In this document: positions 17,795 to 26,898 of the stretch, piece after piece
How positions within the stretch are numbered: position 1 is the first letter of the stretch
Layout of the letters: each line of letters starts with the position of its first letter
Origin: Planctomycetaceae bacterium
GTDB lineage: Bacteria > Planctomycetota > Planctomycetia > Pirellulales > Pirellulaceae
Length of the DNA stretch: 35,979 bases
Assembly: GCA_021298315.1 (NCBI GenBank)
Contig: JAJTFC010000032.1
Coordinates: 1-35,979, forward strand
Reading direction: 5' to 3'
Notes under the pieces: generated by a model
Seen by the model: the letters and a program-made list of their open reading frames with translations, nothing else
The model's database searches: none
What the model was told of the DNA's origin: nothing
Made by a program: the position numbers and the translations under genes

Positions 17795-18766
17795 CTAAGG
17801 CATCGGATGCTTTTGAAAGAACTCCCACATCATCTCGTTGGCACTGAACTCCTCGGAGGTGTCTCCCACGACCCACTCGCGGTTCTTGCCACCGGGCCAT
17901 GTATGCCCACCGCCGATAACACGTACAAACTGCAAATCCGTTTCCTGAGAACTCTCATCCAACGTATAACGCTCGATCTCAATCCTGGTTTGATCAGGCT
18001 TGCGATCGGGCCACCTTTCTAAACGACAAACTACTTCTGAGTCCGTCGCCGAAACGTTGCAATCGATAAGCAGTTTCTTCCAAGCCCCGATCGTCTGAGG
18101 AACACTCATGAAATCCAAATTCTTGGGCGTCTTAAGATTCGGGCCTGTCCAAGGCACGACTTTGTCGTCGGTGCCATGGATATGCAACGCCGGTACGTAA
18201 CGCTTGGCTGGCTTGGTCGATACTGCAAGCGTCCCTGCTACGGGTGCGATCGAAGCAAACAGATCCGGTGCCTCGACCGCTAATCGATAGCAGAGCATCC
18301 CGCCGTTGGAAAACCCGGTCGCATGGATCCGCTTGGAATCGATGTTGTAACTCTTTTTCAACTGGCCAACGATGCAACGAATCAAACCCACATCATCTTC
18401 AGCGATGCGATCGAGCCGGCCCGAACGGCCTCCGGAGTTCCACGTTCGAAAGACGCCATGCCCATCCCCATCGGGATACACCACGATGAACTTGCAGCGA
18501 TTGCCCAGCACGTGCAGATCGGTCATTTCGGCCATGGTCTGCCCGTTCATCATCACGCCATGAAAGGCAAAGACGACCGGAAGTGCTTCGTCGCTGCTAC
18601 AAGTTGGCAGATAAACGGTGTATTGGCGAGCTTGGCCGTCGTAAAAAAGAACGTGCCTGACTTTGCGACTCGGACCTGCCCCAAAGCTCGCACAAGAGAG
18701 GGCGAGCAAGAAAAAAACAAACCGGAGGCTTAGGCGACAAAATCCTTTGTTTGTGTTTGCATCCAT
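17795..18766 (-). CDS. Secreted PHB-depolymerase/feruloyl-esterase-like hydrolase (LpqC type)
   Basis: The 323-residue protein starts with a signal peptide (RLSLRFVFFLLALSCASFGA, residues 11-30). The mature part is an alpha/beta hydrolase of the esterase PHB depolymerase group (COG3509). It shows an oxyanion HG at 69-70, nucleophile Ser153 in GFSNGG, a likely acid in HGTDD (200-201) and a likely His288 in GGGHTWPG, which is a typical family ending. It would hydrolyse ester bonds outside the cytoplasm, for example in polyhydroxyalkanoate or feruloyl esters; the substrate cannot be told. Its start codon lies inside the 3' end of the small ORF upstream (37-bp overlap), which suggests translational coupling. 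It is the last gene of the set that begins at 19788. Confidence 0.85.
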   Translation of the reverse strand: MDANTNKGFCRLSLRFVFFLLALSCASFGAGPSRKVRHVLFYDGQARQYTVYLPTCSSDEALPVVFAFHGVMMNGQTMAEMTDLHVLGNRCKFIVVYPDGDGHGVFRTWNSGGRSGRLDRIAEDDVGLIRCIVGQLKKSYNIDSKRIHATGFSNGGMLCYRLAVEAPDLFASIAPVAGTLAVSTKPAKRYVPALHIHGTDDKVVPWTGPNLKTPKNLDFMSVPQTIGAWKKLLIDCNVSATDSEVVCRLERWPDRKPDQTRIEIERYTLDESSQETDLQFVRVIGGGHTWPGGKNREWVVGDTSEEFSANEMMWEFFQKHPMP

Positions 18767-18903
18767 TGCACATTAGGGGCTTTCTCACTTGTAACCCCTC
18801 CCCAACCGAAGTATTCGACAGCCATGAAAATACACGCCAGCAACATAAAGATGTTGGCCAGAATCATCATCATCGTGTAGACCGAGATCGGTTGCTTAGA
18901 CAT
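18730..18903 (-). CDS. 57-residue membrane protein of unknown function
   Basis: A short open frame starts at ATG 18903 and stops at TAA 18730-18732. It encodes one strong membrane helix, TMMMILANIFMLLACIFMAV (residues 10-29), followed by EYFGWGG and a polar tail. It is 45 bp downstream of the coiled-coil gene and overlaps the esterase start by 37 bp in another frame, exactly as expected for an operon member. The clean N-terminal polar residues, helix and stop support a real gene. No Shine-Dalgarno of strength is seen. No family is recognised. Confidence 0.6.
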   Translation of the reverse strand: MSKQPISVYTMMMILANIFMLLACIFMAVEYFGWGGVTSEKAPNVQWMQTQTKDFVA

Positions 18904-18948
18904 GCTTAGTTCAACAAGAGAAAAAAAAGACTCGGTGGACGAACTTGT

Positions 18949-19788
18949 TTAGTAAACCTTCGACGCGACTCGGTCGCCAGCCTGGATGAATCCCTTGCGA
19001 TAGCTAGGCAGAATCTTGCCAACGGCTTTGTCATCAGCGATGGTTCGAATCTCGATTCGACCCAAATAGGATCCATTTCGGAAGATATCGAGTTGATGGC
19101 CAGCGCGAAGTCCATCGTCACGACCCACGGAGACTTCGACCGATTGGTCTGCTCCGACAGCCAACACGACACCTTTAAGATCGCTAGGAGGAACATCCTC
19201 TGGATCCTTGAGCCCAGCAGCAGCAAGTGCAGCACCGCGGGTATCGGCCAGAGCTTGGTACAAAGTCGACTGCTCGCGAAGCGTCTTGATCTCCGCATCC
19301 AAGTCGATCTTCTTGCTCTTGAGGGTGTTCAAATCGTCCGTCAGGTTGATCACCGTGCGGCGTTGTGCATTTCGGTCGGTGATGATCTTGTCGATCTCTT
19401 GCTTGAGCAGATCGTTCTCGCTGGTGATACGTTTGAGTTCAGCCAGCGTCTGCGCCAAACTTTGCGTAGCTTGCGTATTTTTCGAGTTCAAGTCGTTGAG
19501 CTGGGTGTTGGCTTGCTGGTTCTTTTCCCTCTCGGTGTCGAGTTGGGTTTGAAGAGCAGCCAGCGAAACGCGGCGTGCAACTTGCTCTTGGGAAAGCTGA
19601 GTCTTGTTAATCTCGGCAGCCTTCTTCAGTTCATCGATCGTCGTGTTGAGCTTGGTAAGCTCAGCCTGAGAATTCTTTACCTGACTCCTAAGGTCTTTGT
19701 GGGATGCATTCACGGCGACCGAAGCGACGAAGAACGCGACGCTTAGGATCAGGAGCAACAACGTGAAGATTTGGCCGAGTCTTGTCAT
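18949..19788 (-). CDS. Membrane-anchored periplasmic coiled-coil protein with C-terminal beta domain
   Basis: The 279-residue protein has an N-terminal membrane anchor or uncleaved signal (residues 5-27, IFTLLLLILSVAFFVASVAV). A continuous coiled coil runs from about 35 to 185 (heptads rich in L, Q, K, E). A compact C-terminal domain of about 75 residues begins at LKGVVLAVGADQSVEVSVGR and includes GLRAGHQLDIFRNG and GRIEI, ending FIQAGDRVASKVY. This last part resembles FlgT_C-like or SH3-like beta domains. It heads a three-gene set with the small membrane protein and the esterase, under a near-consensus promoter. An envelope-tethering role is inferred from the architecture alone. Confidence 0.8.
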   Translation of the reverse strand: MTRLGQIFTLLLLILSVAFFVASVAVNASHKDLRSQVKNSQAELTKLNTTIDELKKAAEINKTQLSQEQVARRVSLAALQTQLDTEREKNQQANTQLNDLNSKNTQATQSLAQTLAELKRITSENDLLKQEIDKIITDRNAQRRTVINLTDDLNTLKSKKIDLDAEIKTLREQSTLYQALADTRGAALAAAGLKDPEDVPPSDLKGVVLAVGADQSVEVSVGRDDGLRAGHQLDIFRNGSYLGRIEIRTIADDKAVGKILPSYRKGFIQAGDRVASKVY

Positions 19789-19888
19789 GAGTCAACCGCT
19801 GTCTGGGAGTCCAGGAAACGAGGAGCTTGTAAAACGCTACGATGCAGGATCGCTGGGGCAATGTTCAAAGCCCGGCAATCGGGATCCG

Positions 19889-19918
19889 AGTATAGTTCGT
19901 TATCGTCGGCAATGTCAA
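19889..19918 (-). promoter_or_regulatory. Near-consensus sigma-70-type promoter
   Basis: On the minus strand TTGACA (consensus -35) and TATACT (-10) are separated by 18 bases. Transcription would begin near 19882, leaving a leader of about 94 bases before the ATG at 19788. Confidence 0.75.
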
Positions 19919-20041
19919 CGAAATCACAAAAAACTGAACGAAATCGAAGCCTAGAGTCAAAACCCGTGCCGTTTGGACGACTTAGGTAGGCCTGCGACAC
20001 AGGACTTCCCAGTTTGTAGGGGTTATAGCAGTCCCGAAGGC

Positions 20042-20070
20042 TTGGTAATTGGTTAATTCTCTTGTATCCT
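20042..20070 (+). promoter_or_regulatory. Possible promoter of the sdh operon
   Basis: TTGGTA (-35) and TATCCT (-10) with a 17-base spacer lie about 147 bp before the chosen sdhC start. The rest of the divergent intergenic stretch 19789-20216 shows no other clear element besides the minus-strand promoter at 19889-19918. Confidence 0.4.
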
Positions 20071-20216
20071 CTACAGTACTTTTAGATAGGCTTTTTTGGG
20101 GTGAAATGGCTTGAATGCACCCGCCTCGAAATCGCCGGACTCAGATCGCTCCATTGGGGCCTGATGAGTCTGCTAGCCCCCCGATCGATCCGCCTAAGCC
20201 GCAGAAATTATCAAGA

Positions 20217-21065
20217 ATGAATGCTTCCCCATCCTCGGCCCCGTCTGGGACCGGATCCCTCTCGGGATTCCTCAAAAAACACGATTTTCTCATCCGTCGG
20301 CTCCACTCCCTAAGCGGATTGGCTCCCGTCGGTGCCTACATGTGTGTCCATTTGCTGACCAACTCGAGCCTCAGCGGCGGGCCTGATATCTTCCAAAACG
20401 CGGTTTTCGCGATCCACAGCATCCCCTTTTTGCCCGTGGTTGAATGGACATTTATCTTCCTGCCTATCCTCTTTCACGCGATCGTGGGTGTTTGGATCGC
20501 TCAAAGCGGACAGTCGAACCTCAGGAACTATCGATTCACGAGCAACAGGCGCTATTGGCTCCAACGGATGACCGGTTATATCGCCTTTGCATTCATCTTT
20601 ATCCACGTGCTACACCTTCACGGATGGTTCCATTGGGATTGGTGGCTAGGATTCGTCGAACCGCTGGGGATGGCCCAGTTCCGTCCCTACAATGCGGCCA
20701 GTTCACTTGCCGATGCCATGAAGAGCCTCGGGTTCGTCTGGCCACTGTTCTACTTTATAGGCGTAGTTGCTTGCGTTTTTCACCTTGCCAACGGCATCTG
20801 GACTGCAGGTATCACCTGGGGTGTGTGGGTCTCTCCGACGGCTCAAAAACGAGCGACCTTGGCCTGCAGCGTCTTCGGTGTTCTGCTGGGTCTTGCGGGC
20901 CTAAGTTCGCTTGTGGCAGTCACTCGGACAGACTCTGCAAGTGCCAAAGAAATCGAAGATCAAATGTACAAAGTCCGAGTCGAGGGTCGAATGATCGCCC
21001 CTAACGAACACAAGCGAACCGATGGACATGGGTCTGACTCGTCGGCCAAAGTGCATTCGGACTGA
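20217..21065 (+). CDS. sdhC: Succinate dehydrogenase cytochrome b subunit (b558 type)
   Basis: The membrane anchor binds haem b and passes electrons from the Fe-S subunit to quinone. From the ATG at 20217 the protein has 282 residues; an in-frame ATG at 20115 would add a Pro-rich, non-conserved stretch. Five hydrophobic helices are visible, fitting the fused single-anchor cytochrome b558 family used with three-subunit SDH enzymes. The family hallmark RRLHSLSGLAPVGAYMCVHLLTN is cut here into RRLHSLSGLAPVGAYM and CVHLLTNSS, and it holds likely haem-ligand His residues. Further His residues occur in FIFIHVLHLHGW and VFHLANGIW. It is the first gene of the operon sdhC-sdhA-sdhB. Confidence 0.93.
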   Translation: MNASPSSAPSGTGSLSGFLKKHDFLIRRLHSLSGLAPVGAYMCVHLLTNSSLSGGPDIFQNAVFAIHSIPFLPVVEWTFIFLPILFHAIVGVWIAQSGQSNLRNYRFTSNRRYWLQRMTGYIAFAFIFIHVLHLHGWFHWDWWLGFVEPLGMAQFRPYNAASSLADAMKSLGFVWPLFYFIGVVACVFHLANGIWTAGITWGVWVSPTAQKRATLACSVFGVLLGLAGLSSLVAVTRTDSASAKEIEDQMYKVRVEGRMIAPNEHKRTDGHGSDSSAKVHSD

Positions 21066-21127
21066 ATTGACTCAAACGATAACAATCTCCTCTTGTTCAA
21101 AACTCAAAAACATTAGTAGGGCGAAAA

Positions 21128-23125
21128 ATGGCGAGCAATCGAGTGTTGGTTGTCGGTGGCGGACTAGCCGGGCTTTCAGCGACGATGAAACTTGCAGAAC
21201 TGGGCATCCCAGTCGATCTGCTGAGTTTGACACCCGTTAAGCGGTCCCACAGCGTGTGTGCCCAAGGCGGCATCAACAGCGTCAACGATCAGACGCGCCA
21301 GCAAGGGGACAACGAATGGAACCACTTCGACGATACGATCTACGGCGGTGACTTCCTTCAAAACCAACCACCCGTCAAAGAGATGGCTTACTGGGCTCCC
21401 AAGGTCATCGACCTGATGGATAGGCTCGGCGTGACCTTCAACCGAACCCCCGAAGGTTACATCGATCGCAGACGCTTCGGTGGAACACTCTACAAACGAA
21501 CAGCCTTCGCTGGAGCAACCACTGGCCAGCAACTTCTTTATGCTCTGGACGAACAAGTCCGACGCTGGGAAGTCGAAGGCTTGGTCAAAAAATACGAGTT
21601 CTGGGATTTCCTAGGGCCGGTTTTGGACGATAACGGACGCTGTGTCGGTGGCGTGGCTCAAGACATGGTATCGATGGAGATTCGATCGTTCCCAGCCGAC
21701 GCGGTCGTCGTTGCCACCGGCGGTTGCGGGTTGATCTATGGACGTTCGACCATGTCGGTCTTTTGCACCGGTAGCGCTGCGAGCCGATGCTTCCAAGCTG
21801 GAGCCAAGTACGGCAACGGTGAGTTTATTCAAGTTCACCCCACCGCGATTCCGGGTGCCGATAAGCTTCGGCTCATGAGCGAATCGGCGCGTGGAGAAGG
21901 TGGACGCGTCTGGGTTCCTCGACGGCCCAACGATACTCGTCCACCAAAACAGATCCCGCAATCCGAGAGGTACTTTTTCCTCGAAGAACGGTTTCCCAAA
22001 TACGGAAACCTCGTACCTCGCGATATCGCCACGCGCGAAATCTTTAACATCTGCGTCAACGAGGGCCTCTCGGTCGATCCAACACGCATGTGCGTTTATC
22101 TGGACCTTACCCATATCCCTCGCCACGAATTGGATCGCAAGCTCGGTGGCATTCTTGAAATCTATGAGAAGTTCCAAGGGGTCGATCCACGAGACGAGCC
22201 GATGAAGATCTTCCCGGCTGTTCACTACAGCATGGGTGGATTGTGGGTGGATTACGAAGCCAACGGAGAAGGTGGGTTGTTGCCCGGTTCACCTCGCAAC
22301 CAATCGACCAACATCCCTGGCCTCTACGCGATTGGCGAATGCGATTACCAATACCACGGTGCAAATCGATTGGGCGCCAACTCGCTCTTGAGCTGCATCT
22401 TCTCGGGCTTGTTCACCGGCCCGGGTATCGTCAATTGGATCAAGAGCAACAAGGCCGCTGCGGATCTGCCCAAGAGCATCTTCGAAGGAGCAGTGGCCCA
22501 GCATCAAGCTCGTCACAAAAAGCTTCTTTCGACTGCATCGGGTTCGGGCGAGAACCCTTATGTGCTCCATCAAGAGCTTGGCGATATCATGACCCGTGCC
22601 GCTACGGTTGTTCGATACAACAACCAACTGACCGAAGCTTACGAAAAGGTCTCTGCAATGGTCGAGCGAGCCCAACGATGCTCGCTTACCGATGCTGGCA
22701 ACTGGACAAACCAAAACGTGATTTTCACCAAATCGGTTCAAGACATGATTCCCGTCGCACAGTGCATCCTCAAAGGTGCGCTGATGCGAGACGAGTGCCG
22801 TGGAGCCCACTTCAAACCCGACTTCAGCATGCCAAGCCTCTCGGCTACCGACCCAACAGAGCGTCGTCTGGAAGCGGAAAAATGGTGCGATGCATTCGAG
22901 GAAAACACCCGCAAGTACCTCAAGTCCTCGATCTGTACCTGGAAGGGCCAAGAGCCAGAACTGACTTACGAAGACATCGACACAAGGCTCCTAAAGCCAC
23001 GGCCTCGGTTGTACGGGTTGGTAGGAGCCGAAGTGATCGAGGAGGTTTGGAAGAACCGCTGTGGCAAGCAGGAACAGTCCGAGCAAGCCCGTCCACAAAG
23101 CAAACAACTCGCCGGAGCGGTCTGA
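21128..23125 (+). CDS. sdhA: Succinate dehydrogenase flavoprotein subunit
   Basis: It oxidises succinate to fumarate with covalently bound FAD in the TCA cycle and respiratory chain. The 665 residues fit the Bacillus/Wolinella-type branch, longer than E. coli SdhA (588). Visible are the dinucleotide-binding VLVVGGGLAGLS (7-18), RSHSVCAQGGIN with likely FAD-linked His41, the substrate-site VHPTAIPG and RGEGGRVW segments, HYSMGGLWVD, and the C-terminal FAD motif YAIGECDYQYHGANRLGANS. The start ATG 21128 follows a TAGGG-like ribosome site. The C-terminal 15-20 residues, rich in Gln, Glu and Ser, are not conserved. It lies 62 bp after sdhC and 104 bp before sdhB. Confidence 0.96.
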   Translation: MASNRVLVVGGGLAGLSATMKLAELGIPVDLLSLTPVKRSHSVCAQGGINSVNDQTRQQGDNEWNHFDDTIYGGDFLQNQPPVKEMAYWAPKVIDLMDRLGVTFNRTPEGYIDRRRFGGTLYKRTAFAGATTGQQLLYALDEQVRRWEVEGLVKKYEFWDFLGPVLDDNGRCVGGVAQDMVSMEIRSFPADAVVVATGGCGLIYGRSTMSVFCTGSAASRCFQAGAKYGNGEFIQVHPTAIPGADKLRLMSESARGEGGRVWVPRRPNDTRPPKQIPQSERYFFLEERFPKYGNLVPRDIATREIFNICVNEGLSVDPTRMCVYLDLTHIPRHELDRKLGGILEIYEKFQGVDPRDEPMKIFPAVHYSMGGLWVDYEANGEGGLLPGSPRNQSTNIPGLYAIGECDYQYHGANRLGANSLLSCIFSGLFTGPGIVNWIKSNKAAADLPKSIFEGAVAQHQARHKKLLSTASGSGENPYVLHQELGDIMTRAATVVRYNNQLTEAYEKVSAMVERAQRCSLTDAGNWTNQNVIFTKSVQDMIPVAQCILKGALMRDECRGAHFKPDFSMPSLSATDPTERRLEAEKWCDAFEENTRKYLKSSICTWKGQEPELTYEDIDTRLLKPRPRLYGLVGAEVIEEVWKNRCGKQEQSEQARPQSKQLAGAV

Positions 23126-23199
23126 CGACCGCGCTCGAGCCAATACAATCCACCGTTCATTAAACACCTTAAACAACACATCGTTCAAAACCAATTTGC

Positions 23200-23224
23200 C
23201 ACCGAAAGGTCAACACCGAAAGGT
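23200..23224 (+). repeat. Tandem duplication carrying the sdhB ribosome binding site
   Basis: CACCGAAAGGT occurs at 23200-23210 and again at 23214-23224, a 14-bp tandem duplication just before the sdhB ATG at 23230. The second AAAGGT is the properly spaced Shine-Dalgarno; the first may be an upstream decoy or standby site. Confidence 0.6.
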
Positions 23225-23229
23225 AAACC

Positions 23230-24090
23230 ATGATTGCCCCAGGTCCAGAAGCTAATTCGGCAAGAAAGCCCTCGAAGATCAACGTCAAAGTGTTGCGTCA
23301 AGACGGTCCAGGCACCCCTCCTTATTGGGAGAGGCACCAAGTCGACTACGAACCGGACATGAACGTTATTAGTGTTTTGCAAAAGATCGCTGCACAAGCA
23401 CAGACGATCGACGGCAAAAAAGTCCCTCCGGTTGCTTGGGATTGCGGATGTCTCGAAGAGGTTTGCGGATCATGCACGATGGTCATCAACGGTCGAGTCC
23501 GCCAAAGCTGCTCGGCCCTGGTGGATCGACTTCTGGAAGACAACTCCGAGGAAATCGAGCTTCAGCCGATGACCAAGTTTCCAGTCGTCCGAGATTTGAT
23601 GGTCGATCGATCGAGACTCTTCCATTCGCTCAAACGAGTCCAAGCTTGGGTTCCAGTCGATAGTTACTTTGACATGGGAGCAGGCCCACGCATTCCTAGA
23701 GAAGACCAAGAGCAAAACTATCCGCTCAGCCAATGCATGAGCTGTGGCTGCTGTTTGGAAGCTTGTCCGCAGTTCAACAAGGTCGAAGTCCTTCGCCAAC
23801 CTGGTGAAACCGACGAGGCTTTCGATGCCCGCAAGAAAGCCGCATATGAGTCCGAGTTCATCGGTCCACATGCGATCTCGCAGGCGATGCTATTTAACTC
23901 ACACCCTGTCGGCAAGAATCTTCAAAAAGAGAGACTCGAAACGCTCACGGGCACCGGAGGCATTCAAGCTTGCGGCAATGCCCAAAACTGCGTTGCGGTC
24001 TGCCCGAAGGAGATTCCGCTGACGACATCGATCGCTCGAGCCGGACGCGCCGCGACCCTCTATGCGATCAAAAAGTTCTTCGACCGCTAA
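23230..24090 (+). CDS. sdhB: Succinate dehydrogenase iron-sulfur subunit
   Basis: It wires electrons from SdhA to SdhC through three clusters. The 286-residue protein has a ferredoxin-type [2Fe-2S] site at Cys74, Cys79, Cys82 and Cys94. A [4Fe-4S] motif CMSCGCCLEACP has Cys169, 172, 175 and 179. The last Cys set, C248-x5-C254-x3-C258P, fits the [3Fe-4S] centre. All cluster ligands are present. The length is a little above the usual 240-260 because of an N-terminal polar stretch and an insertion with DEAFDARKKAAYESEF. It is followed after only 6 bp by the FAD/Fe-S dehydrogenase, so co-transcription is very likely. Confidence 0.96.
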   Translation: MIAPGPEANSARKPSKINVKVLRQDGPGTPPYWERHQVDYEPDMNVISVLQKIAAQAQTIDGKKVPPVAWDCGCLEEVCGSCTMVINGRVRQSCSALVDRLLEDNSEEIELQPMTKFPVVRDLMVDRSRLFHSLKRVQAWVPVDSYFDMGAGPRIPREDQEQNYPLSQCMSCGCCLEACPQFNKVEVLRQPGETDEAFDARKKAAYESEFIGPHAISQAMLFNSHPVGKNLQKERLETLTGTGGIQACGNAQNCVAVCPKEIPLTTSIARAGRAATLYAIKKFFDR

Positions 24091-24096
24091 AAACTC

Positions 24097-26889
24097 ATGA
24101 ACCTCGACCGGCCCTGTACGGATATCCTCACCGAGGCATGGCAACGCTATGCCTTCGCCAACGACGCAGGTCCTTACCTGCTCATACCCCAGGCGGTCAT
24201 GCAGCCAAGGACCGAGCAGGAGATCCAGGCGATCCTTGCAGCCTCGAAGATCAAGCGAGTGCCGGTCTGCTTCAGAGCAGGTGGGACGAGTCTCTCGGGG
24301 CAGTCTATCACCGATGGTTGGTTGGTCGATATCGGTCGTCATTGGCGTAGTATCGAGTCGCTCGACGGCGGACAACGGGTTCGGGTTCAACCAGGTGCCA
24401 TCGGAGGCTTGGTCAATGCCCACTTGAAATCGTATGGGCGGAAGATCGGACCGGACCCATCGAGTATCAACTCAGCCATGATCGGCGGGATGCTCTCGAA
24501 CAATTCCAGCGGCATGTGCTGCGGAGTGGTCAACAACGCGTATCACACCCTCGAATCGATCCGATTCATTCTCCCGGATGGGTCGGTTTGGGACACGAGC
24601 CAAAGCTCAGAGGCGGTTCGATTTCGGACTGAGAAAGCGCAGTTGTGCAACCAGCTGCTTGCGATCCGCGAAGCGATTCTTGGAAACCCGAGTTTGCTCG
24701 ACAAGATTCGCCGCAAGTACCAGCAAAAGAACACGGTTGGGTACTCGCTTAACGCATTCGTCGATTATCAGGAGCCACTGGAGATTTTCAGCCACCTGCT
24801 TATCGGAGCCGAAGGAACTTTAGCATTCATCAGCCAAGCAGTCCTGCGGACGTTGCCCGATTTGCCCGAGAAAGCGACAACGCTCGCGTTTTTCGCAGAT
24901 GCACACAGCGCTTGCGATATCATCCCGGAGCTGATCGATATCCAAGCCGATGCTGTTGAGTTCATGGATCGAGCGAGTCTTGAATCGATTCGAAACCTTG
25001 AAGGTGCCCCAGCCGAATTGCCTGTGAGGCTTACGCAGCATCAAAAGCTCATGGGCCTGCTCTTCGAATTCCAAGCGGCTGATAAAGAGTCGCTCGCTGC
25101 GAAGCTCGACAACTTTCGCTCGCGGTGCGAACCCCATCTTAGGCCGCTGAGTCCAATCGTTTTCACGGAGAATAAAAAAGAGCAAGCGAATCTTTGGAAG
25201 TTGCGTAAAGGGATGTATCCGGCCGTGGCAGCCATGCGAGCTCGGGGCGAAGCGGCAATCCTCGAAGATATCAACTTCCCACTTCCTCGACTCGCCGATG
25301 CGATCATCGAACTCCAGTCGATGTTCCGCAAGCACCAGTACGCCAACGGGATCATCTTTGGGCACGCCAAGGACGGAAACCTGCACTTTGTCATCTCCCA
25401 GCCGATGGCAAGTCCGAAGGATACTGAAAAGTACGCAAGGTTGATCGACGATATGGTCGATTTGGTAGTGCATCGTTTCGATGGTGCGCTCAAATCCGAG
25501 CATGGGACTGGTCGCAACATGGCACCTTTTGTCCAGACCGAGTGGGGCACCGAGGCAGTAGAACTCATGCGGCGGCTCAAACATGCCGTCGATCCAGATG
25601 GGTTGCTCAATCCCGACGTGATTCTAACGTCCAAGCCCAAGTTGCACTTGGAGAACATCAAGGATCTGCCGGTCGTTGAAGATGTCGTCGATAAGTGTGT
25701 CGAGTGCGGAGCTTGCGAACCGCGTTGTCCGAGTCGCGACTTTACCCTATCACCCAGGCAACGGATCGTTTTGCGAAGGGCTAGGCAGCGGCTTGTTGCC
25801 CAGGGCCGAAGTGAATTGGCCAAGCAGTTGGATATCGACTATGAGTTTGCAGGCAAGCAGTCTTGCGCGACCGATGGACTGTGCGCCATGGATTGTCCAG
25901 TTGCGATCAACACCGGTGAACTCATCAAGCAGTTGCGTCGAGAGACCGTCACTCCGGGGGCTAAGAAAGTCGCAGCCCAAGTGGCATCTTCGTTCGCTCT
26001 GGCTGAGCGAGCCGTTGGAGTGAGCTTGTCCCTTGGCCGTACTGCCGCTTCGATCATCGGGGGCAATGCTATGGCGGGTCTGACGCGTGGTTTGTCCTCG
26101 GTCTTCGCAGGCTTTCCTCATTGGCATCAAGGGCTCGAGGGTCAGAACGAATCGATTGACAAGTCGATGTTAGCTACACTCGATCAATGCGATCTTGTGT
26201 ACTGGCCGACTTGTATGTCCCGCATGATGCACGGAACCTCTGCGGCGCTCGTGACCGTCGCGCATCGGGCGGGAGTGAGATTGGCCATTCCCAAAGACTC
26301 CGTAGGACGATGCTGCGGACAAGCCTTTTCCTCGAAAGGCTTCTTAGAATCGGCAGTCGCAAAGCAATCGGAGTTGATCGATGCGATGTGGCTATGGAGC
26401 GATCGGGGGGCCAGACCCATCGTGATGGATCTTGGGTCCTGCACCGCGTTTATCTCTCAGGGGCTTGCTGATTTGGATCCCGTCCGACGCGAACAGCTCC
26501 AGAAGATCACGATCCTCGATTCATCCGTGTTTGCAGAGTCGCTGTTGCCCAAATTGACGATCAAGCGGAGAAAGGGGATCACCGCCATCCATTCGGTTTG
26601 CTCGAATCAGAAGTTTGGATGGGGAGATGCGATGGTCAAAGTCGCTGCAGCTTGCAGCGACAAGGTTCTGCAGCCTCACGAAGGGAAGTGTTGTGGAATG
26701 GGTGGGGATCGAGGATTTGAACTACCGGGGCTGGTTCGAAGCGCCACCAAGGAGGTCGGTCCACAGATGCAGCAAGCCGATTGCCAGGAAGGTTATACCA
26801 ATGCTCGTTCCTGCGCCCTGTCGCTCTCGACTGGCAGTGGCAAGACTTGGCGGAGCCTGTTTCATTTGCTCAAGGACTGCACGGATTAG
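24097..26889 (+). CDS. FAD-binding and (4Fe-4S)-CCG-domain 2-hydroxyacid dehydrogenase (D-lactate dehydrogenase Dld-II / YdiJ type)
   Basis: The 930-residue fusion joins a GlcD-like flavoprotein to a GlpC-like Fe-S part. The FAD_binding_4 domain is in the first ~220 residues, with PVCFRAGGTSLSGQSI as the flavin-binding segment. The FAD-linked oxidase C domain follows, with HAKDGNLH near 422 and SEHGTGRNM. Two ferredoxin-type Cys motifs come next, CVECGACEPRCP near 533 and CATDGLCAMDCP near 589. Two CCG-type cysteine segments end it, GRCCGQAFSSKGF near 738 and KCCGMGGDRGF near 864. Family members oxidise D-lactate or D-2-hydroxyglutarate and pass electrons to quinone or another carrier. The size is close to Shewanella Dld-II, but substrate is not readable. 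It sits 6 bp after sdhB and 9 bp before a thioesterase. Confidence 0.88.
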   Translation: MNLDRPCTDILTEAWQRYAFANDAGPYLLIPQAVMQPRTEQEIQAILAASKIKRVPVCFRAGGTSLSGQSITDGWLVDIGRHWRSIESLDGGQRVRVQPGAIGGLVNAHLKSYGRKIGPDPSSINSAMIGGMLSNNSSGMCCGVVNNAYHTLESIRFILPDGSVWDTSQSSEAVRFRTEKAQLCNQLLAIREAILGNPSLLDKIRRKYQQKNTVGYSLNAFVDYQEPLEIFSHLLIGAEGTLAFISQAVLRTLPDLPEKATTLAFFADAHSACDIIPELIDIQADAVEFMDRASLESIRNLEGAPAELPVRLTQHQKLMGLLFEFQAADKESLAAKLDNFRSRCEPHLRPLSPIVFTENKKEQANLWKLRKGMYPAVAAMRARGEAAILEDINFPLPRLADAIIELQSMFRKHQYANGIIFGHAKDGNLHFVISQPMASPKDTEKYARLIDDMVDLVVHRFDGALKSEHGTGRNMAPFVQTEWGTEAVELMRRLKHAVDPDGLLNPDVILTSKPKLHLENIKDLPVVEDVVDKCVECGACEPRCPSRDFTLSPRQRIVLRRARQRLVAQGRSELAKQLDIDYEFAGKQSCATDGLCAMDCPVAINTGELIKQLRRETVTPGAKKVAAQVASSFALAERAVGVSLSLGRTAASIIGGNAMAGLTRGLSSVFAGFPHWHQGLEGQNESIDKSMLATLDQCDLVYWPTCMSRMMHGTSAALVTVAHRAGVRLAIPKDSVGRCCGQAFSSKGFLESAVAKQSELIDAMWLWSDRGARPIVMDLGSCTAFISQGLADLDPVRREQLQKITILDSSVFAESLLPKLTIKRRKGITAIHSVCSNQKFGWGDAMVKVAAACSDKVLQPHEGKCCGMGGDRGFELPGLVRSATKEVGPQMQQADCQEGYTNARSCALSLSTGSGKTWRSLFHLLKDCTD

Positions 26890-26898
26890 GGTTTTGTG

